From Dipteris shenzhenensis (taxonomy: Eukaryota > Polypodiophyta > Polypodiopsida > Gleicheniales), in the NCBI GenBank assembly GCA_047967505.1, contig CM106540.1: 64,000 nucleotides of DNA. One strand, 5' to 3'. A model generated the notes under the pieces. That model had not been told where the DNA came from, did not search any database, and saw nothing but the letters and a program-made list of their open reading frames with translations. The position numbers and the translations under genes were made by a program. Below are positions 10,276-21,308 of this stretch, one piece after another (position 1 is the stretch's first letter; each line of letters starts with the position of its first letter).

Positions 10276-10507
10276 GATTCTTACCAAGTTGCCCAGAAAT
10301 GACCATTATAGTGCAAATATTTATATGATCGCATGCTTTTGAACAAAATAGTGAATGAAAATATTAATGCCAACAACAGTTAAAGTTACAAAATACAATG
10401 ACAGTATAAAATAAATTTTTTAAAAGCACACAAAACGAGGCACTGTATAAAAAGTATAACTGTATTCATATAAAATAAAATTTCCATACAATAAGGCTTT
10501 AGAGCCT

Positions 10508-11277
10508 TTATCTCTTCCCTAAAACATTAAGAACATCGGGCTTTGAATTCCCAAATACACTCCTATCTCTATACCTAGTTGATAGAGAGTCAATGCTATT
10601 GTCGTTGCTGGCTAGGGACATGGCTACTGCCATCAATGCCATTCCTTGAAAATTGGTTCCAAAGGCATTGAGGGCAGCCATGCGGTTCACCAAAATGACC
10701 TTGCAGCATTGCGATTGATGTCAGCATGACCAATCACTCTTGACAAGGCCTTGCACTTCAGGAAGTCCTCAACCACAAAGCGCCCTTTTGCTTGGCCAAG
10801 GTAATGTGCTAGTGAATGATCTCAACCGAAGCTACTACGAACAAGGCACTGCTGAGATGAGAATAGGTCGACCTCAAATGCCTCCTCCAACAGTCCAACA
10901 TTACATTAGAATTTCATTAAAGCAAAAGTATAATAAGAGAGAAGAAATTCAAAGCTCTATGGAGTCATATGCTCAATCCCTTCCTCTTTGTCAATGAGGA
11001 TGGATCTAGAGGCCTTCTGCTGCCCTGAGTGAGATGTGGAGGCTTCTTCTTGAACATTAGGTAGGTCAGAGTAGATTGATGTCTCTGCATCTTTGATTTG
11101 GGCCAGTGTCAAAGCAAGAACCTCTTTTATTGAATCATCTGCTCCCAAAAATCTAGGTTCTTGCATAGTCCCATCCACCTCGTATCCACACAGGATACCA
11201 AGAGCTTCATCCTCCCAGAGACCAAACATTACCTCTATGTCATGGAGAAAGAGGTACTGTTCTCCATCGACAAGAAC
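10508..11277 (-). pseudogene. Gene X, copy 1 (C-terminal part)
   Basis: Inverted copy of 19970-20776. Shared landmarks are VDGEQYLFLHDIEVMFGL, GADDSI, TLAQIKDAETSIYS, NRMAALNAFGTNFQGMAL and SVFGNSKP. The first exon frame covers 10957-11277, and the last covers 10508-10693. The N-terminal half is missing: the match stops at a C-rich tract that begins at 11279. Between the two frames lies an intron-sized stretch followed by sequence reading HITLAKQKG. I recognise no domain. It is broken and cannot make a full product. Confidence 0.5.
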
Positions 11278-11278
11278 C

Positions 11279-11400
11279 GCCCCCTCTCCTCTCACCCCCT
11301 GCCCTCACCCCCCGCCCACCGCCCTGCCCCCCTCTCCTCTTCCCCCTCGCCCCCTCCCATCTCACCCTCTCCCCTCTCCCCCCCTCTCCCTGTTCAAACC
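11279..11400. repeat. C-rich low-complexity tract
   Basis: Runs of C with CTC and CAC, lying exactly where the inverted gene X copy is truncated. It may mark the breakpoint of the inverted duplication. Confidence 0.6.
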
Positions 11401-11476
11401 CCCTGGTAGCTCAAAGTTTTAATGTGTTGACTAGCCCTCACAGTCATGATAGGTAGATATTGGTATTGGATTTAGT

Positions 11477-11497
11477 CACACACACACACACACACAC

Positions 11498-11532
<35 letters not shown>
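11477..11532. repeat. Compound (CA)n(GA)n microsatellite
   Basis: About 11 CA units followed by about 15 GA units. Confidence 0.9.
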
Positions 11533-11535
<3 letters not shown>

Positions 11536-11869
11536 CAAATCATATCTTTTAAGCTATGCTTTGAGATAGTGGCAATTTAGTAACCTAATATCAAGCTCTA
11601 CAAAGCGGAGAAAGTGTGTTTGAAAGAACATTTGAATGTGGAATGGTCTTAAGGACAATTCTACTATAGGATGTTATTGCGAATGATCATGTACAATTTA
11701 AATCTCCAAGAGTTCTGCCACTTATGTACCTTTTGGGCATGACAAAACTTGACCACTTTAAAGTGGAAAAAGAGTACCGGTAACCTTATTGTATATATAA
11801 CCTTCTACATAACCTTTCCCTATATTTATAACCTTCTACATTTCAAATGATAAGAAGCACAAAATTTTA
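11533..11869. other. Spacer, nothing recognised
   Basis: AT-rich sequence with a short repeated phrase around ATAACCTTCTACAT (about 11800-11842). No ORF or RNA gene was seen. Confidence 0.5.
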
Positions 11870-12158
11870 TGTTGGGATATCTCAAGGTGTATGCCTCAGG
11901 CACACCTTATGTTTTTATGTGTGAGTGCTAGAGGCACAGTTAGGTGCCCACAAGCACAGTTAGGTGGTGGAAAAGCCACATAGGATGATTGAGTGAATCT
12001 AGGAGCAGATTGAGGAGATGATTGTGGAGCTCTGAAGTCATCAGTGATGTCAGTGACCTTGTATGAGGTGCCTACTTAAGGACCTCTTTCTTCTTCATTC
12101 TATAAGCAAGTATTCTGATTTTGTGTCAACTCTACTCTTTCCTTTCAGTGTTCCAACA
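11870..12158 (+). repeat. 5' LTR of TRG-B
   Basis: Termini TGTTGGGATATC and GTGTTCCAACA. Identical by eye to 13704-13992. Confidence 0.9.
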
Positions 12159-12170
12159 TGGTATCAGAGC
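12159..12170 (+). other. Primer binding site, tRNA-iMet type (TRG-B)
   Basis: TGGTATCAGAGC immediately after the 5' LTR. Confidence 0.9.
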
Positions 12171-12931
12171 CATTTGATCCTCCTTGAGCCCTAGTTAGGT
12201 GCCACATCATCATCTTCTTCTTCACCTCCATCTTCCACCTTCCCTTCCAAAATCGATTTTGGAAGTGCAAGTTCTCTTCAAACCTGCATTCTCAGCATCT
12301 CATCCTTTAGGAGAGTCTTCCCAAGGGCAGGGCGAATCTGCAGAACAAGCTACACGACTTATCTCGCCATCTTCTGGGCGGCATTGTCTCAGGAAGCCGC
12401 GACGATCTTTTTCCTGGTTCTCACTGTGGAGAGCTACATTGTCGATTTCCTCTCAGAGGGAACTGGGCGACATCACGACCTCCCTGCTCATCAAGTCTGA
12501 GCCCTTTTGGAGTAGTATTTGGGTAGTTTTCGACGAAAAACTAGTCCATTTTTCCTCTACAATGGTGGGTGACGTGGCCGTTTTCTGCGCAAATCCTTTC
12601 TGAGGGAGAAGCTCTACCTATTTACCTTTCTCTTCAGTACAAAAGCCCTATGAATTCCAACCTTTGCATAACGATTTGGAGTAGATTTCTGAGTTGCCTC
12701 TTTGGCCATGAAAGCTTGACTATGCAAGTCTAAGTTTGACCTTGGACAGTCAAAGTTTGACCAAGATTTATTTTCAGTCTGCTATGCTCATTTTTCTAGC
12801 ATCTACCTGGTCATTTCTTGCTTAGACAGCTTGCATTTCAAGATTGTTACTCTTTGAAAAGATTACCTTTTATTGCTCATATTTCACCTGTAAGAGAGAA
12901 GACACTACCCAATACTTGGGTTAGAGCCTCT

Positions 12932-13328
12932 CATGGCTTGCTTATGCCAAATATGTGAAAAGCCAAAACATAAAGCAATGTCTTGTTATGCTAGGATAAA
13001 AATGCCAACCTGACTTCCTTATTGAAGATTGCCAAAACAATGGTTGCCAAAAAGGAAGCAAATACAGAGATCTACACTCATGGCACTTTTATTTGACTCC
13101 AAGTACAAGAAAAAGATGAAGGTCAGACACCTAAGATATGCTTCTCTACACAACTATGGAGATGACAAGATAATTGTTCTCATGAAGGATATGACTTTCA
13201 GATCCACTTGTTCTATCATAGCACCATCTTATAAGGCATTAGACACTGCCCATGTGGTAAGACCTTGCCTTGACATGGATATTTTGCCTCCACAAGATGA
13301 GGCATCCCATGAAGATTATGCATTTTAA
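12932..13328 (+). pseudogene. Gag-derived remnant of TRG-B
   Basis: The ATG at 12932 aligns with the TRG-A gag start, since the leader matches up to that codon. The protein then differs completely: it reads a CX2CX4HX4C knuckle (CQICEKPKHKAMSC) typical of another copia gag lineage, then stops after about 27 codons. An open frame from 13029 ends in ILPPQDEASHEDYAF, nearly the TRG-A gag C-terminus. The UBN2 body seen in TRG-A is missing, so the element keeps gag ends around a replaced middle. No capsid function is expected. Confidence 0.5.
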
Positions 13329-13703
13329 ATCATCTCTATGTATGCTCCAGATCTCTCTTTTTATGTCAAGGTACTCAGCCTGGATAGTCCTCCAAAATGA
13401 ATGAAAATAAACTATTGTGTGTTGTGTGTTTTTGTAAACACCTCTGGTCACCTTATGATGTAGGCCATGTGTATGTTTTGTTCCATGGTACCTCTTGCAG
13501 ACATTGTGTGCATGTACATGTAGGGGAGATAACCATTGGAAGGTCTGTTTGTATCCCTTTCTGTTACCTTACACCCAAGGGAACCCTTGCTAGCATGAGA
13601 ACCTAGCCATAGATTAATCCTTGACCACCATGAGATGGCATGAGAAACTATGAGACTAGATGTATCCATGACATAGCCTGAGGCATTTCCTTGAGGGGGG
13701 GTT

Positions 13704-13992
13704 TGTTGGGATATCTCAAGGTGTATGCCTCAGGCACACCTTATGTTTTTATGTGTGAGTGCTAGAGGCACAGTTAGGTGCCCACAAGCACAGTTAGGTG
13801 GTGGAAAAGCCACATAGGATGATTGAGTGAATCTAGGAGCAGATTGAGGAGATGATTGTGGAGCTCTGAAGTCATCAGTGATGTCAGTGACCTTGTATGA
13901 GGTGCCTACTTAAGGACCTCTTTCTTCTTCATTCTATAAGCAAGTATTCTGATTTTGTGTCAACTCTACTCTTTCCTTTCAGTGTTCCAACA
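13704..13992 (+). repeat. 3' LTR of TRG-B
   Basis: Identical by eye to 11870-12158. Confidence 0.9.
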
Positions 13993-14439
13993 TTTTGTTC
14001 ATACAACATTGCTTTATGTTACACCACGAATGATTGTAATTACTTGTAAAGAAACATTGAGTTTGGTTTGATGGCATAGCCTCCCAGTTTCACAACCTGA
14101 GTGCAAAACTCCCTGAGGGTTCCATCTACCCACTCGACTATCTCAACACGCATGTCCACAAATCATGCCCGCAGATCCCCGAGTCCATCCGTCGAGGCAA
14201 TCAATTGCTAGTCTCTACCATATCCTTTGCAATCAGCAATTCTCTGTAATTTGTCAATGGGGAAATCTCCAAAGTGTTGCACGTGTGGAACCCTTTGAAT
14301 TCACAAAGTTAAAACTTTGTTTGACTATTGTAAGCCTTGGGTGCCCAAATCTTTAATTCCTTTTTTCTTTTTAAATAGAGAGAACCCAAAGGTTCATAAA
14401 AGCACCTTTAAGGGATTTTTTTAAAAAAGAAGACATTTT
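13993..14439. other. Spacer, nothing recognised
   Basis: No convincing ORF. The sequence just before 14440 (AAAAAAGAAGACATTTTGTGG) may be the upstream edge of the gypsy RT fragment. Confidence 0.4.
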
Positions 14440-14768
14440 GTGGAGGAACTACTACAGAGAGGATTGATAAGACCCATTAGTTCTCCTTATGGGGCACCTG
14501 TCTTGTTAGTCAAAAAGAAAAATGGAACCTATAGAATGTGCATAGACTACCGTGCACTACACAAAATCACACTGAGTAATAAATACCCAATTCCTAGGAT
14601 TGATGATCTTTTAAACAAATTTAAAGGGGCTAAGGTCTTTAGTTAGATTGATCTTAAATTAGACTATCATCAAGTTCATATGATAGAAGAGGATATATAC
14701 AAGACTTCCTTTCGAAAAACGGGACATTATGAATTCCTAGTTATACCTTTTGGGCTAACTAATTTATT
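14440..14768 (+). pseudogene. Ty3/gypsy reverse transcriptase fragment
   Basis: Fingers-and-palm part of a gypsy [22 protein letters not shown], then [20 protein letters not shown], a stop TAG (about 14644) where gypsy RTs usually have K or S, then [12 protein letters not shown] and [11 protein letters not shown]. It ends abruptly at a copia LTR scrap, before the catalytic YxDD motif, so it is dead. Confidence 0.85.
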
Positions 14769-15819
14769 TATGTCACCGACTTGCTAGCTACAAATGCAGT
14801 TGGTACATAGACCTATTAAGAGAGAGGGAGAGAGGTAAGGAGTCTCACTTGTATCTTTCTCACATACACAATGGGGGAATACACCCAAAGGTGGAGGCTG
14901 AAAACAGTTTTCCTCTTCTTAGTTGTGAAAGCCAAAAACTCTCTCTTACAAAAAGGAATAGATGAACCGTATATGTGGGTCTCAAACCAAACTCAACTAG
15001 CCTAGGTGGCATACTAATTGAGCCACTAACTAGAGTACATAAAGATAGTTGTCATCCAGCTATTATTCATGGGTGGTGTACCAACCGCATCGGTAACTAA
15101 CAAGTCGGTGATATAAATGCACAACGGTCACCTTGGCATATCACGAGTGGAGCTCGATATATCAACACTCCCCCTCGAGCTCAATCCCAATTCCTGCACA
15201 CCAAGTAGGTCTCTCAACTTGCATAGCTTCTGTGCACCCAATGCCTTCGTGAATATGTCAGCTACCTGATCCTCTATGCTGACATAAACTAGATCAATAA
15301 AACCTACTAGAACCTTCTCCCGCACTTAGTGGTAATGTACCTCAATGTGCTTTGTTCTAGCATGATAGACTAGGTTATTTACCAAGTGTATACTGCTCAT
15401 GTTGTCACAATAAATGACAATTGGCCCATCTATAGACTGATGCATATCATAAAGCAGCTTATGCAACCAAGCTCACATGCAACCATTGCTACACCCCTGT
15501 ATTCAGCCTCTGTGCTTGATAAGGCAACTGTAGGCTGTTTCTTGCTGCTCCAAGTGACTGCAGCACTCCCAAAAGAAAACACATATCCACTAGTAGATTG
15601 TCTATCAGAAATACTACCAGCCCAATCAGAATCAGTGTATCCATGCAACTATATCTGAACCCTAGTCTCATAAAATAGTCCATATTGCAATGTGGACTTC
15701 ACATACCTCAGTATGCATCTAGCTGCATCTAAATGTGGTTTCCTTGGAGCCTACATAAACTGACTTACCAACCCAATAGCATAGCTCAAATCTGGCCTGG
15801 TAATAGTCATATAAATCAC
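14766..15819 (-). mobile_element. Copia scraps: short plus-strand LTR piece, then minus-strand LTR and RNase H end
   Basis: 14766-14808 matches a piece of the Cop LTR in plus orientation. From about 14823 to 15167 a 3' LTR lies on the minus strand, with its PPT at about 15169-15180. From there to 15819 the minus strand encodes the RT/RNase H end (DWAGSISDRQSTSGYVFSFG, VADIFTKALG) with stops and frameshifts. The copia match ends within the segment reading IYMTITRPDLSYA in relatives. The opposed LTR pieces indicate a rearranged copy. Confidence 0.75.
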
Positions 15820-16039
15820 AGTGGTGGCTAATATCAAAAATATATATTTGTTGACATTTATAAATATATAGGTCCTAGGTATTGGTCAACTCCAGTGACA
15901 CCATAGCTGTTGGTCAACTTGCTAGAGATAGCATCTTACCTTAGGTGAATAAACTATCTTTTTTGTCACTTTTTTTTTTGGGAATAATTTTAGCTACATA
16001 TTAGTGAGTAAGATCTATATTATTTTTTCTTATAGATTC

Positions 16040-16346
16040 ATTCCTGATTCAATTTTTTTGTTGGAACTCCAAGTTGGAGACTATGTTTTTGGGGGATACA
16101 TGCACCAAGGATATTATTGTATTGTTCCTCGATGAGTTGCAGGCACCTGGCTTCAAATAGATGTCAAGACTTGTCATTGTTGATATATTCCAAAGGAACA
16201 TGAATCACATGTGCCCACTTAGCAATGTGAGATTTTTTATTATAGTATGTCCGATGTTCTTGTATACATGCACAGCAATAACATGATAATTGTATTGCTC
16301 TCAAATTAGTAGGACCATCCTTTGAAAAGCTGCTCACATAATGCAT
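16040..16346 (-). pseudogene. Unrecognised coding remnant
   Basis: One minus-strand frame reads through a single TGA from about 16346 to 16045: it includes CYCCACIQEHRTYYNKKSHI, then VPLEYINN, then FEARCLQLIEEQ. Codon-like continuity across the stop suggests an old exon. I recognise no family. It lies just before another copia fragment and may belong to a larger lost gene. The 15820-16039 stretch is AT-rich with nothing seen. Confidence 0.25.
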
Positions 16347-16364
16347 CGACTAAGAGCCATGTAC

Positions 16365-16935
16365 CTATCTAGTCTTCAAGAAGTATATCCATATCCTTCT
16401 ACTGTAGTCGTTGATCAGCATCATGAAGTAGTAGGAACCACCCAAAGCTTCCATCTCCATCTTTTTGCAGAGGTCCATGTGAACGAGCTCTAGAGGAGCC
16501 TTTGCCCTGCTTGCCTCTTTAGGAAAGGGCTGCCGATGCTGCTTGCTTATCATGCAAGCTTCACATACATCGGGCAGATCTGTAATTTCTGGTAGGCCTG
16601 CAATCATTCCACTTTTATGCGTCTCCTTTAAAGAAATAAGGTTTAGATGACCAAACCTCTCATGCCATAGCTTAGTATTGCTCACATCGGCTTGAGCACT
16701 GAAAGCTGAGAGTTCGTAGATGTTGTTGCGGTGCATACCTTTACCAATGACCTTCCCTTGAAGATCCAAAATCTGTGCGCCATTCTTATCGAAGTGAACT
16801 TTGAGGTCCCGATCCGTGATCGCAGAAACAGACAACAAGTTCCTCTTGATATCTAGCACATAAAGAACATTGGACAACTATTTTTATACAACTCCATCTG
16901 ACTTGAGAGCAATCATACCTTTTCCTTTTGCTAGA
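16365..16935 (-). pseudogene. Copia GAG-pre-integrase/integrase fragment, second lineage
   Basis: Minus strand: LSNVLYVLDIKRNLLSVSAI, LWHERFGHLN, CEACMISKQHRQPFP and the start of integrase (LVHMDLC, then MLINDYSRRIWIYFLKTR). The HX6HX22-30CX2C-type zinc site is largely retained. The sequence differs clearly from the Cop1 to Cop6 family, so a separate copia lineage was present. Upstream of the open part, to about 16935, two stops interrupt the same frame. Both ends are truncated. Confidence 0.75.
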
Positions 16936-17144
16936 CATTTTGCATCATTGCATGAGAGGATCTGCCAAGGGTCCACATAAGCTTCCCAAGAGGCAAAGAG
17001 GTGATATTTTGCATAAATGGAAGGGACGCATCCTGAAGTTCAAGCTTGAGAAGAAAGGATTGCTTGCAAAGGTGCAACACATATACATGGGGAAGGACAT
17101 GCACCTTCCTCTGTTAAGCAATCAATCAACAATACCATCGCATT

Positions 17145-17269
17145 GTAAGTCTGCATTTTGTGTAAAATTTTGAAGTGTAATGAGTCAGCTTGAAATTGTA
17201 TTTTGAAATAAAACCAGTGTGATGAGTCAGTTTGAAATTGTATTTTGAAATAGCATTTGTTCATAGCAG
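17145..17269 (+). other. Intron of gene Y
   Basis: Donor GTAAGT, acceptor ATAGCAG, phase 1. It contains two tandem copies of an approximately 50-bp unit (GATGAGTCAG...TTGAAATTGTATTTTGAAAT). Confidence 0.6.
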
Positions 17270-17320
17270 ATGTATTTCCTTCAGACTTTTAGGAGTGGGA
17301 ACCAATCGATTGCTTCTTAG

Positions 17321-18345
17321 GGGGTGTGATTTTTTGGTGAGCTTTTTGTCATGAGCTTTTTTTCAATTTTCATGAATATTGCGAGCTTTTCATTCACCTG
17401 AGAGAGAGAGAGGGGGGGGGTCATGGAGTGGGGTGGGTTGAAAGTTTGGGTTGTGGTTGCAGTTAAGAGGAGAGAGGGGGGTGAGGGGAGATAAAGGAAA
17501 GGGGGAGGGACGGGCGCATGGGTAAGGTGGCATGGAGAAGGGAGGGGAGGGGAGTTGGAACATATATTCATTATCATAGTGGAGAACGTAGAGGGGGAAC
17601 TTATAAGGTATGCAAAGAGGAGTGCAAGGAGGAGAGAGAGGATGAGGAATGTGAAAGTTATGTTCATCTACTAAATCTAAAGGGGAAGGGAGAGCATGTG
17701 GGAAATTTGTTTATTTTCAAAGTGTATAATTTGAAACTTTTGACCTCATATTTGGATTCCTCGTCAAATTTCGGTCATTTTGAGTACCAACATGACCATA
17801 TTCTGATAAAAATTGGAAAAATGGTGTTTTTGTCATTTTGGCCTGTTTGGGGCCTATTTTGAGTCTGCTTTGAATATGGACATATCTTCCATAATTAAAA
17901 AATGACTCAAAACAGGCCCCAAACAGGCCAAAATGACAAAAACACCATTTTTCCAATTTTTATCAGAATATGGTCATGTTGGTACTCAAAATGACCGGAA
18001 TTCGACGAGGAATCCAAATATGAGGTCAAATCTGTCAAATTATACACTTTTAAAATGTACATATCTCCCATAGTTCCTCCCTTCTACTTTGAATATGGAC
18101 ATATCTTCCATAATTTTTTGCCTCCTACTGCCACTCATATCCTCCCCCCCCTTGTGCATAGTATACACTCTTCCACCCCTCCCACATGCTATGAAAATGA
18201 ACATATCCTATATTCTCTCCCCCTCTTTCTAACCTCCCCATCTTTCTTATAACAAAAACATGTATGGATTTCTAAAAAAAGCTCGTAAAAACAAAGGAAA
18301 TGGTAAAAAAGCTCACATTAAAAAGCTCGCCAAAAGATTTCCCCC
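17321..18345. mobile_element. Foldback/MITE-like element with 8-bp target duplication
   Basis: 1025 bp with related terminal inverted repeats of about 75 bp that begin GGGG and carry repeated GAGCTTTTT motifs. It is flanked by a perfect 8-bp duplication CTTCTTAG (17313-17320 and 18346-18353). Removing it restores the gene Y frame. It has no transposase. An 8-bp duplication suggests hAT-type mobilisation, but the termini are not classic hAT CA-GG ends. The interior is itself a long palindrome. Confidence 0.8.
17719..18050. repeat. Long near-perfect palindrome inside the MITE-like element
   Basis: Arms of about 147 bp (17719-17865 and 17903-18050) around a spacer of about 38 bp. A transcript would form a long hairpin suitable for small-RNA processing. 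Confidence 0.8.
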
Positions 18346-19219
18346 CTTCTTAGGTAAGTTTACTGCCGTTCATGAGGACTTAGGAAGGCAAATGCATGCT
18401 GGAGAGAAGTCCTTCTCTTTGAAATAGATTGAAGACATGGATTGCAGCATGGTTGACACAAGAACAATGCAATCATACAAGAAAAAGATTGCAAAGGATG
18501 TGGGCATGGCCATGAAGTTTACATTTGGCTCTAAATGGGTAAGGTTGTCTTGGTTTATGCCTCTGCACATTTTTGCTTCTTGTTTTCATAATATCCAGAT
18601 GCACAAAACAAAAACCATGTGGTCATGCAAGTGCCTACATGAGAATGCCCTTGAGGAATTTCTTGGGGTGAATTGGGGAAGCAGGTCAGGTGAACAAAAG
18701 GGTGATCTATTTCAATGCCATGTATGTAAGGACAATGTGGTTGTCAAGTACCACATCTCTTGCCAAATGTTATATTTTGCTTTCCAATATAGGCGTTGGA
18801 AGAAAACAGGTGACAATTGGCTCCCCCTTGACTCTAACGATGATGATAATACAGGGGTAAGATTATGTATTGGTTCTCATTTAGGAGATGTTAAGAATGT
18901 GACTGTCACATCACAGTGGACTCTCAGGGACATGCGGGAACACCTATTGGTCATGGAGGATGGCATGTTTGGGTCCTTTCACTTTACCTTAAATGGTGAA
19001 AAGGTAGGAAAGCATGCAGAGAAGCTTGTGCATAGTGCCACTTTTATCCCTCCTGCAATATTGAAGATTGTCTAGAAAATGTGGGGTGGAACAATTGTGG
19101 ATTTTGAATTTTCCAATTAATAATGGTGCAATTAATTTTGATGTTTTGAATGGTTTTGTTTCATGTCAATGTCAAGTTTTTCTCAAAAATTTATAATTCT
19201 TTTTATTTTTTATATTTAG

Positions 19220-20776
19220 AACATTTGGGTATATATAGGTTATAAAGTTACTTTAGTTTCAAAGTTTCACTATCATAGCCATAGTTCTCCTAGCTACCAA
19301 ACTACCATTGATTCTGCTAGGTCTTGCTTCCATGATTTCATCTCCCGTACTCCATTAATTGATAGAGAGGAGGAGTTATTTCTAGTCTTTGATAACAGCA
19401 TAGATGTCCTAGGCACCTACTTGGGAGCTCAAGATGATTTTGAAGACCTCATCAAGTAGATGCAAGACTACATCGTGAGTTTTGCATATCAACTTGATGA
19501 ATCTACAAAAAGATGGGTCCCAATTGATTATTTGAAGTACTTGTTCAATCAAGAACCCAAGTTCATGAAGCATTTAGATCGCTTTTGAGCCTAGCTCACA
19601 CCCCTAGGGTTTAGGGAGGTGGACACTAATGACCTCCTAGCATGTGGAGTCATCGAAAACATAGGAAATAGGTCCCTATCCTAGGAAATGACCTTTATTT
19701 TCCTTCTCTAGGAGGGACAAATGGAAGAGGAGGCCTTGACCTCAAGCCCTAACCCTGCCCCTGCCCTTTCCAATCCTCTTATTTCTGTAGATGAGCCCAA
19801 CATCTACAATGAAGAGCCCTTAGATGAAGAAGCTGAGGAGCAGGAAGCTACATTGGCCCTAGAAGTTCTCCAGCGACCTCCTGAACCCCATTCTACTTCT
19901 CAACTTCCATCCACCTTGGGCACTACCTCTGTTGATCCTGCAACAATGATATGGTTTCTTGCTCCCCTTCTTGTCGATGGAGAACAATACCTCTTTCTCC
20001 ATGACATAGAGGTTATGTTTGGTCTCCAGGAGGATGAATCTCTTGGTATCCTATGTGGATACGAGGTGGACATGACTATGCAAGAACCTTGGTTTTTGGG
20101 AGCAGATGATTCAATAACACTGGCCCAAATCAAAGATGCAGAGACATCAATCTACTCCAACCTACCTGATGTTCTTGAAGAAGCCTCCACATCTCACTCC
20201 AGACAACAGGAGGCCTCTAGATCCATCCTCATTTACAAAGAGGAAGGGATTGAGCATGATGACTCCATAGTGGTAAGAAACTATGAGCTTTGAATTTCTT
20301 CTCTCTTGGTATACTTTTGCTTTAATGGAATTCTAATGTAATGTTGGACTATTGTCGGAGGCATTTGAGGTCAACCTATTCTCATCTCAGCAATGCCTTG
20401 TTCGCAGTAGCTTCGCGGCCGAGATCACTCACTGGCACATTACCTTGGCCAAGCAAAAGGGTGCCTTGTGGTTATCCACAAAAATTTTTCTCCACATGGC
20501 ACTGATGACCTCCTAAAGTGCAAGGCCTTGTCAAGAGTGATTGGTCATGCTGACATCAATCGCAATGCTAACAAGGTCATTTTGATGAACCGCATGGCTG
20601 CCCTCAATGCCTTTGGAACCAATTTTCAAGGTATGGCATTGACGGCAGCAGCCATGTCCCTAGCTAGCAATGACAATAGCAATGGCTCTCTATCGACTAG
20701 GTTTAGAGCTAGGAGTGTATTTGGGAATTCAAAGCCCAATGTTCTTAGTGTTTTAGAGAAGAGAGAAAGGCTTTGA
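19220..20776 (+). pseudogene. Gene X, copy 2 (unknown protein)
   Basis: One frame reads from about 19241 (YKVTLVSKFHYHSHSSPSYQ) through a TAG to FNQEPKFMKHLDRF, then more stops. An acceptor TTCTCTAG precedes EGQMEEEALTSS at about 19710. The next exon (19721-20293) is acidic, then reads LLVDGEQYLFLHDIEVMFGL and GADDSITLAQIKDAETSIYS, and probably splices at GTG|GTAAGA near 20273. The last part, 20468-20776, reads ALSRVIGHADINRN and NRMAALNAFGTNFQGMAL. It faces H3L-2 convergently. I recognise no domain. Stops and a frame change mark it as a pseudogene, though it is less truncated than the copy at 10508. Confidence 0.5.
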
Positions 20777-20999
20777 AGCCTTACTGTATAGAAATTTTAT
20801 TTTATATGAATACAGCTATACTTTTTATACCGTGCCCCATTTTGTGTTCTTTTACAAAATTTACTTTATATTATCATTGTATTTTGTAACTTTAATTGTT
20901 GTTGGCATTAATATTTTCATTCACTATTCTATTCAAAAGCATGCAATCAGATAAATATTTGCGCTATAATGGTCATTTTTTAGCAATCCAGTAAGAATC

Positions 21000-21120
21000 T
21001 CACTGCGTGGTAGAAGGCAAATGTCTTCGGCATACAGGCCCCATACGCGTCATAGAGGGTTTTTCCTTTTTTGGGCTCCTTGTGCGATGTCGAACACATT
21101 TGCCTTCTACCACACGGTGA
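21000..21120. repeat. Inverted repeat, copy 2
   Basis: Arms 21000-21033 and about 21087-21120 share GAAGGCAAATGT. It is the counterpart of 10141-10275, again between gene X and the H3-like gene. Confidence 0.6.
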
Positions 21121-21308
21121 AAAAACATCATTTGACCACTCAAATTCACACTAAACTTGATAAACTGACAAAAAGCATCACATAATATGTATAATTACAT
21201 GGGAACAGTAATAGAACATAAAAATATCTTATATTCATTGGCTTTAAAGGATAGAGATTTACAAAATGATTCAGGTCACGCCAAATGAACCTAAACAACA
21301 TCTAGGTC

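Larger units (their letters stand above)
11870..13992 (+). mobile_element. TRG-B: young non-autonomous copia-type element
   Basis: Two 289-bp LTRs (11870-12158 and 13704-13992) that I read as identical, a PBS TGGTATCAGAGC (12159-12170), and a polypurine tract GAGGGGGGG before the 3' LTR. The flanks are TTTTA and TTTTG, a 4-of-5 match for a target duplication. The internal region is 1.5 kb with a short gag-derived ORF and no pol. LTR and leader are related to TRG-A, but the gag body differs. Identical LTRs imply recent insertion. Confidence 0.85.
16940..19075 (+). pseudogene. Gene Y: unknown two-exon gene split by a MITE-like element
   Basis: Exon 1, ending at 17144, reads LPKRQRGDILHKWKGRILKF and is basic. 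A canonical GTAAGT...CAG intron follows (17145-17269). Exon 2 resumes at 17270, is broken by the insertion at 17321-18345, and continues in frame to 19075. TAG codons at 17290 and 18425 interrupt it. The main open part (18437-19075) has Cys pairs (FQCHVCKDNVVVKYHISC) that could bind zinc, and an end (WTLRDMREHLL, FHFTLNGEKVG) with a pattern reminiscent of ubiquitin-like folds. The 5' end is cut by copia sequence. Function unknown; it lies just upstream of gene X. Confidence 0.5.
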
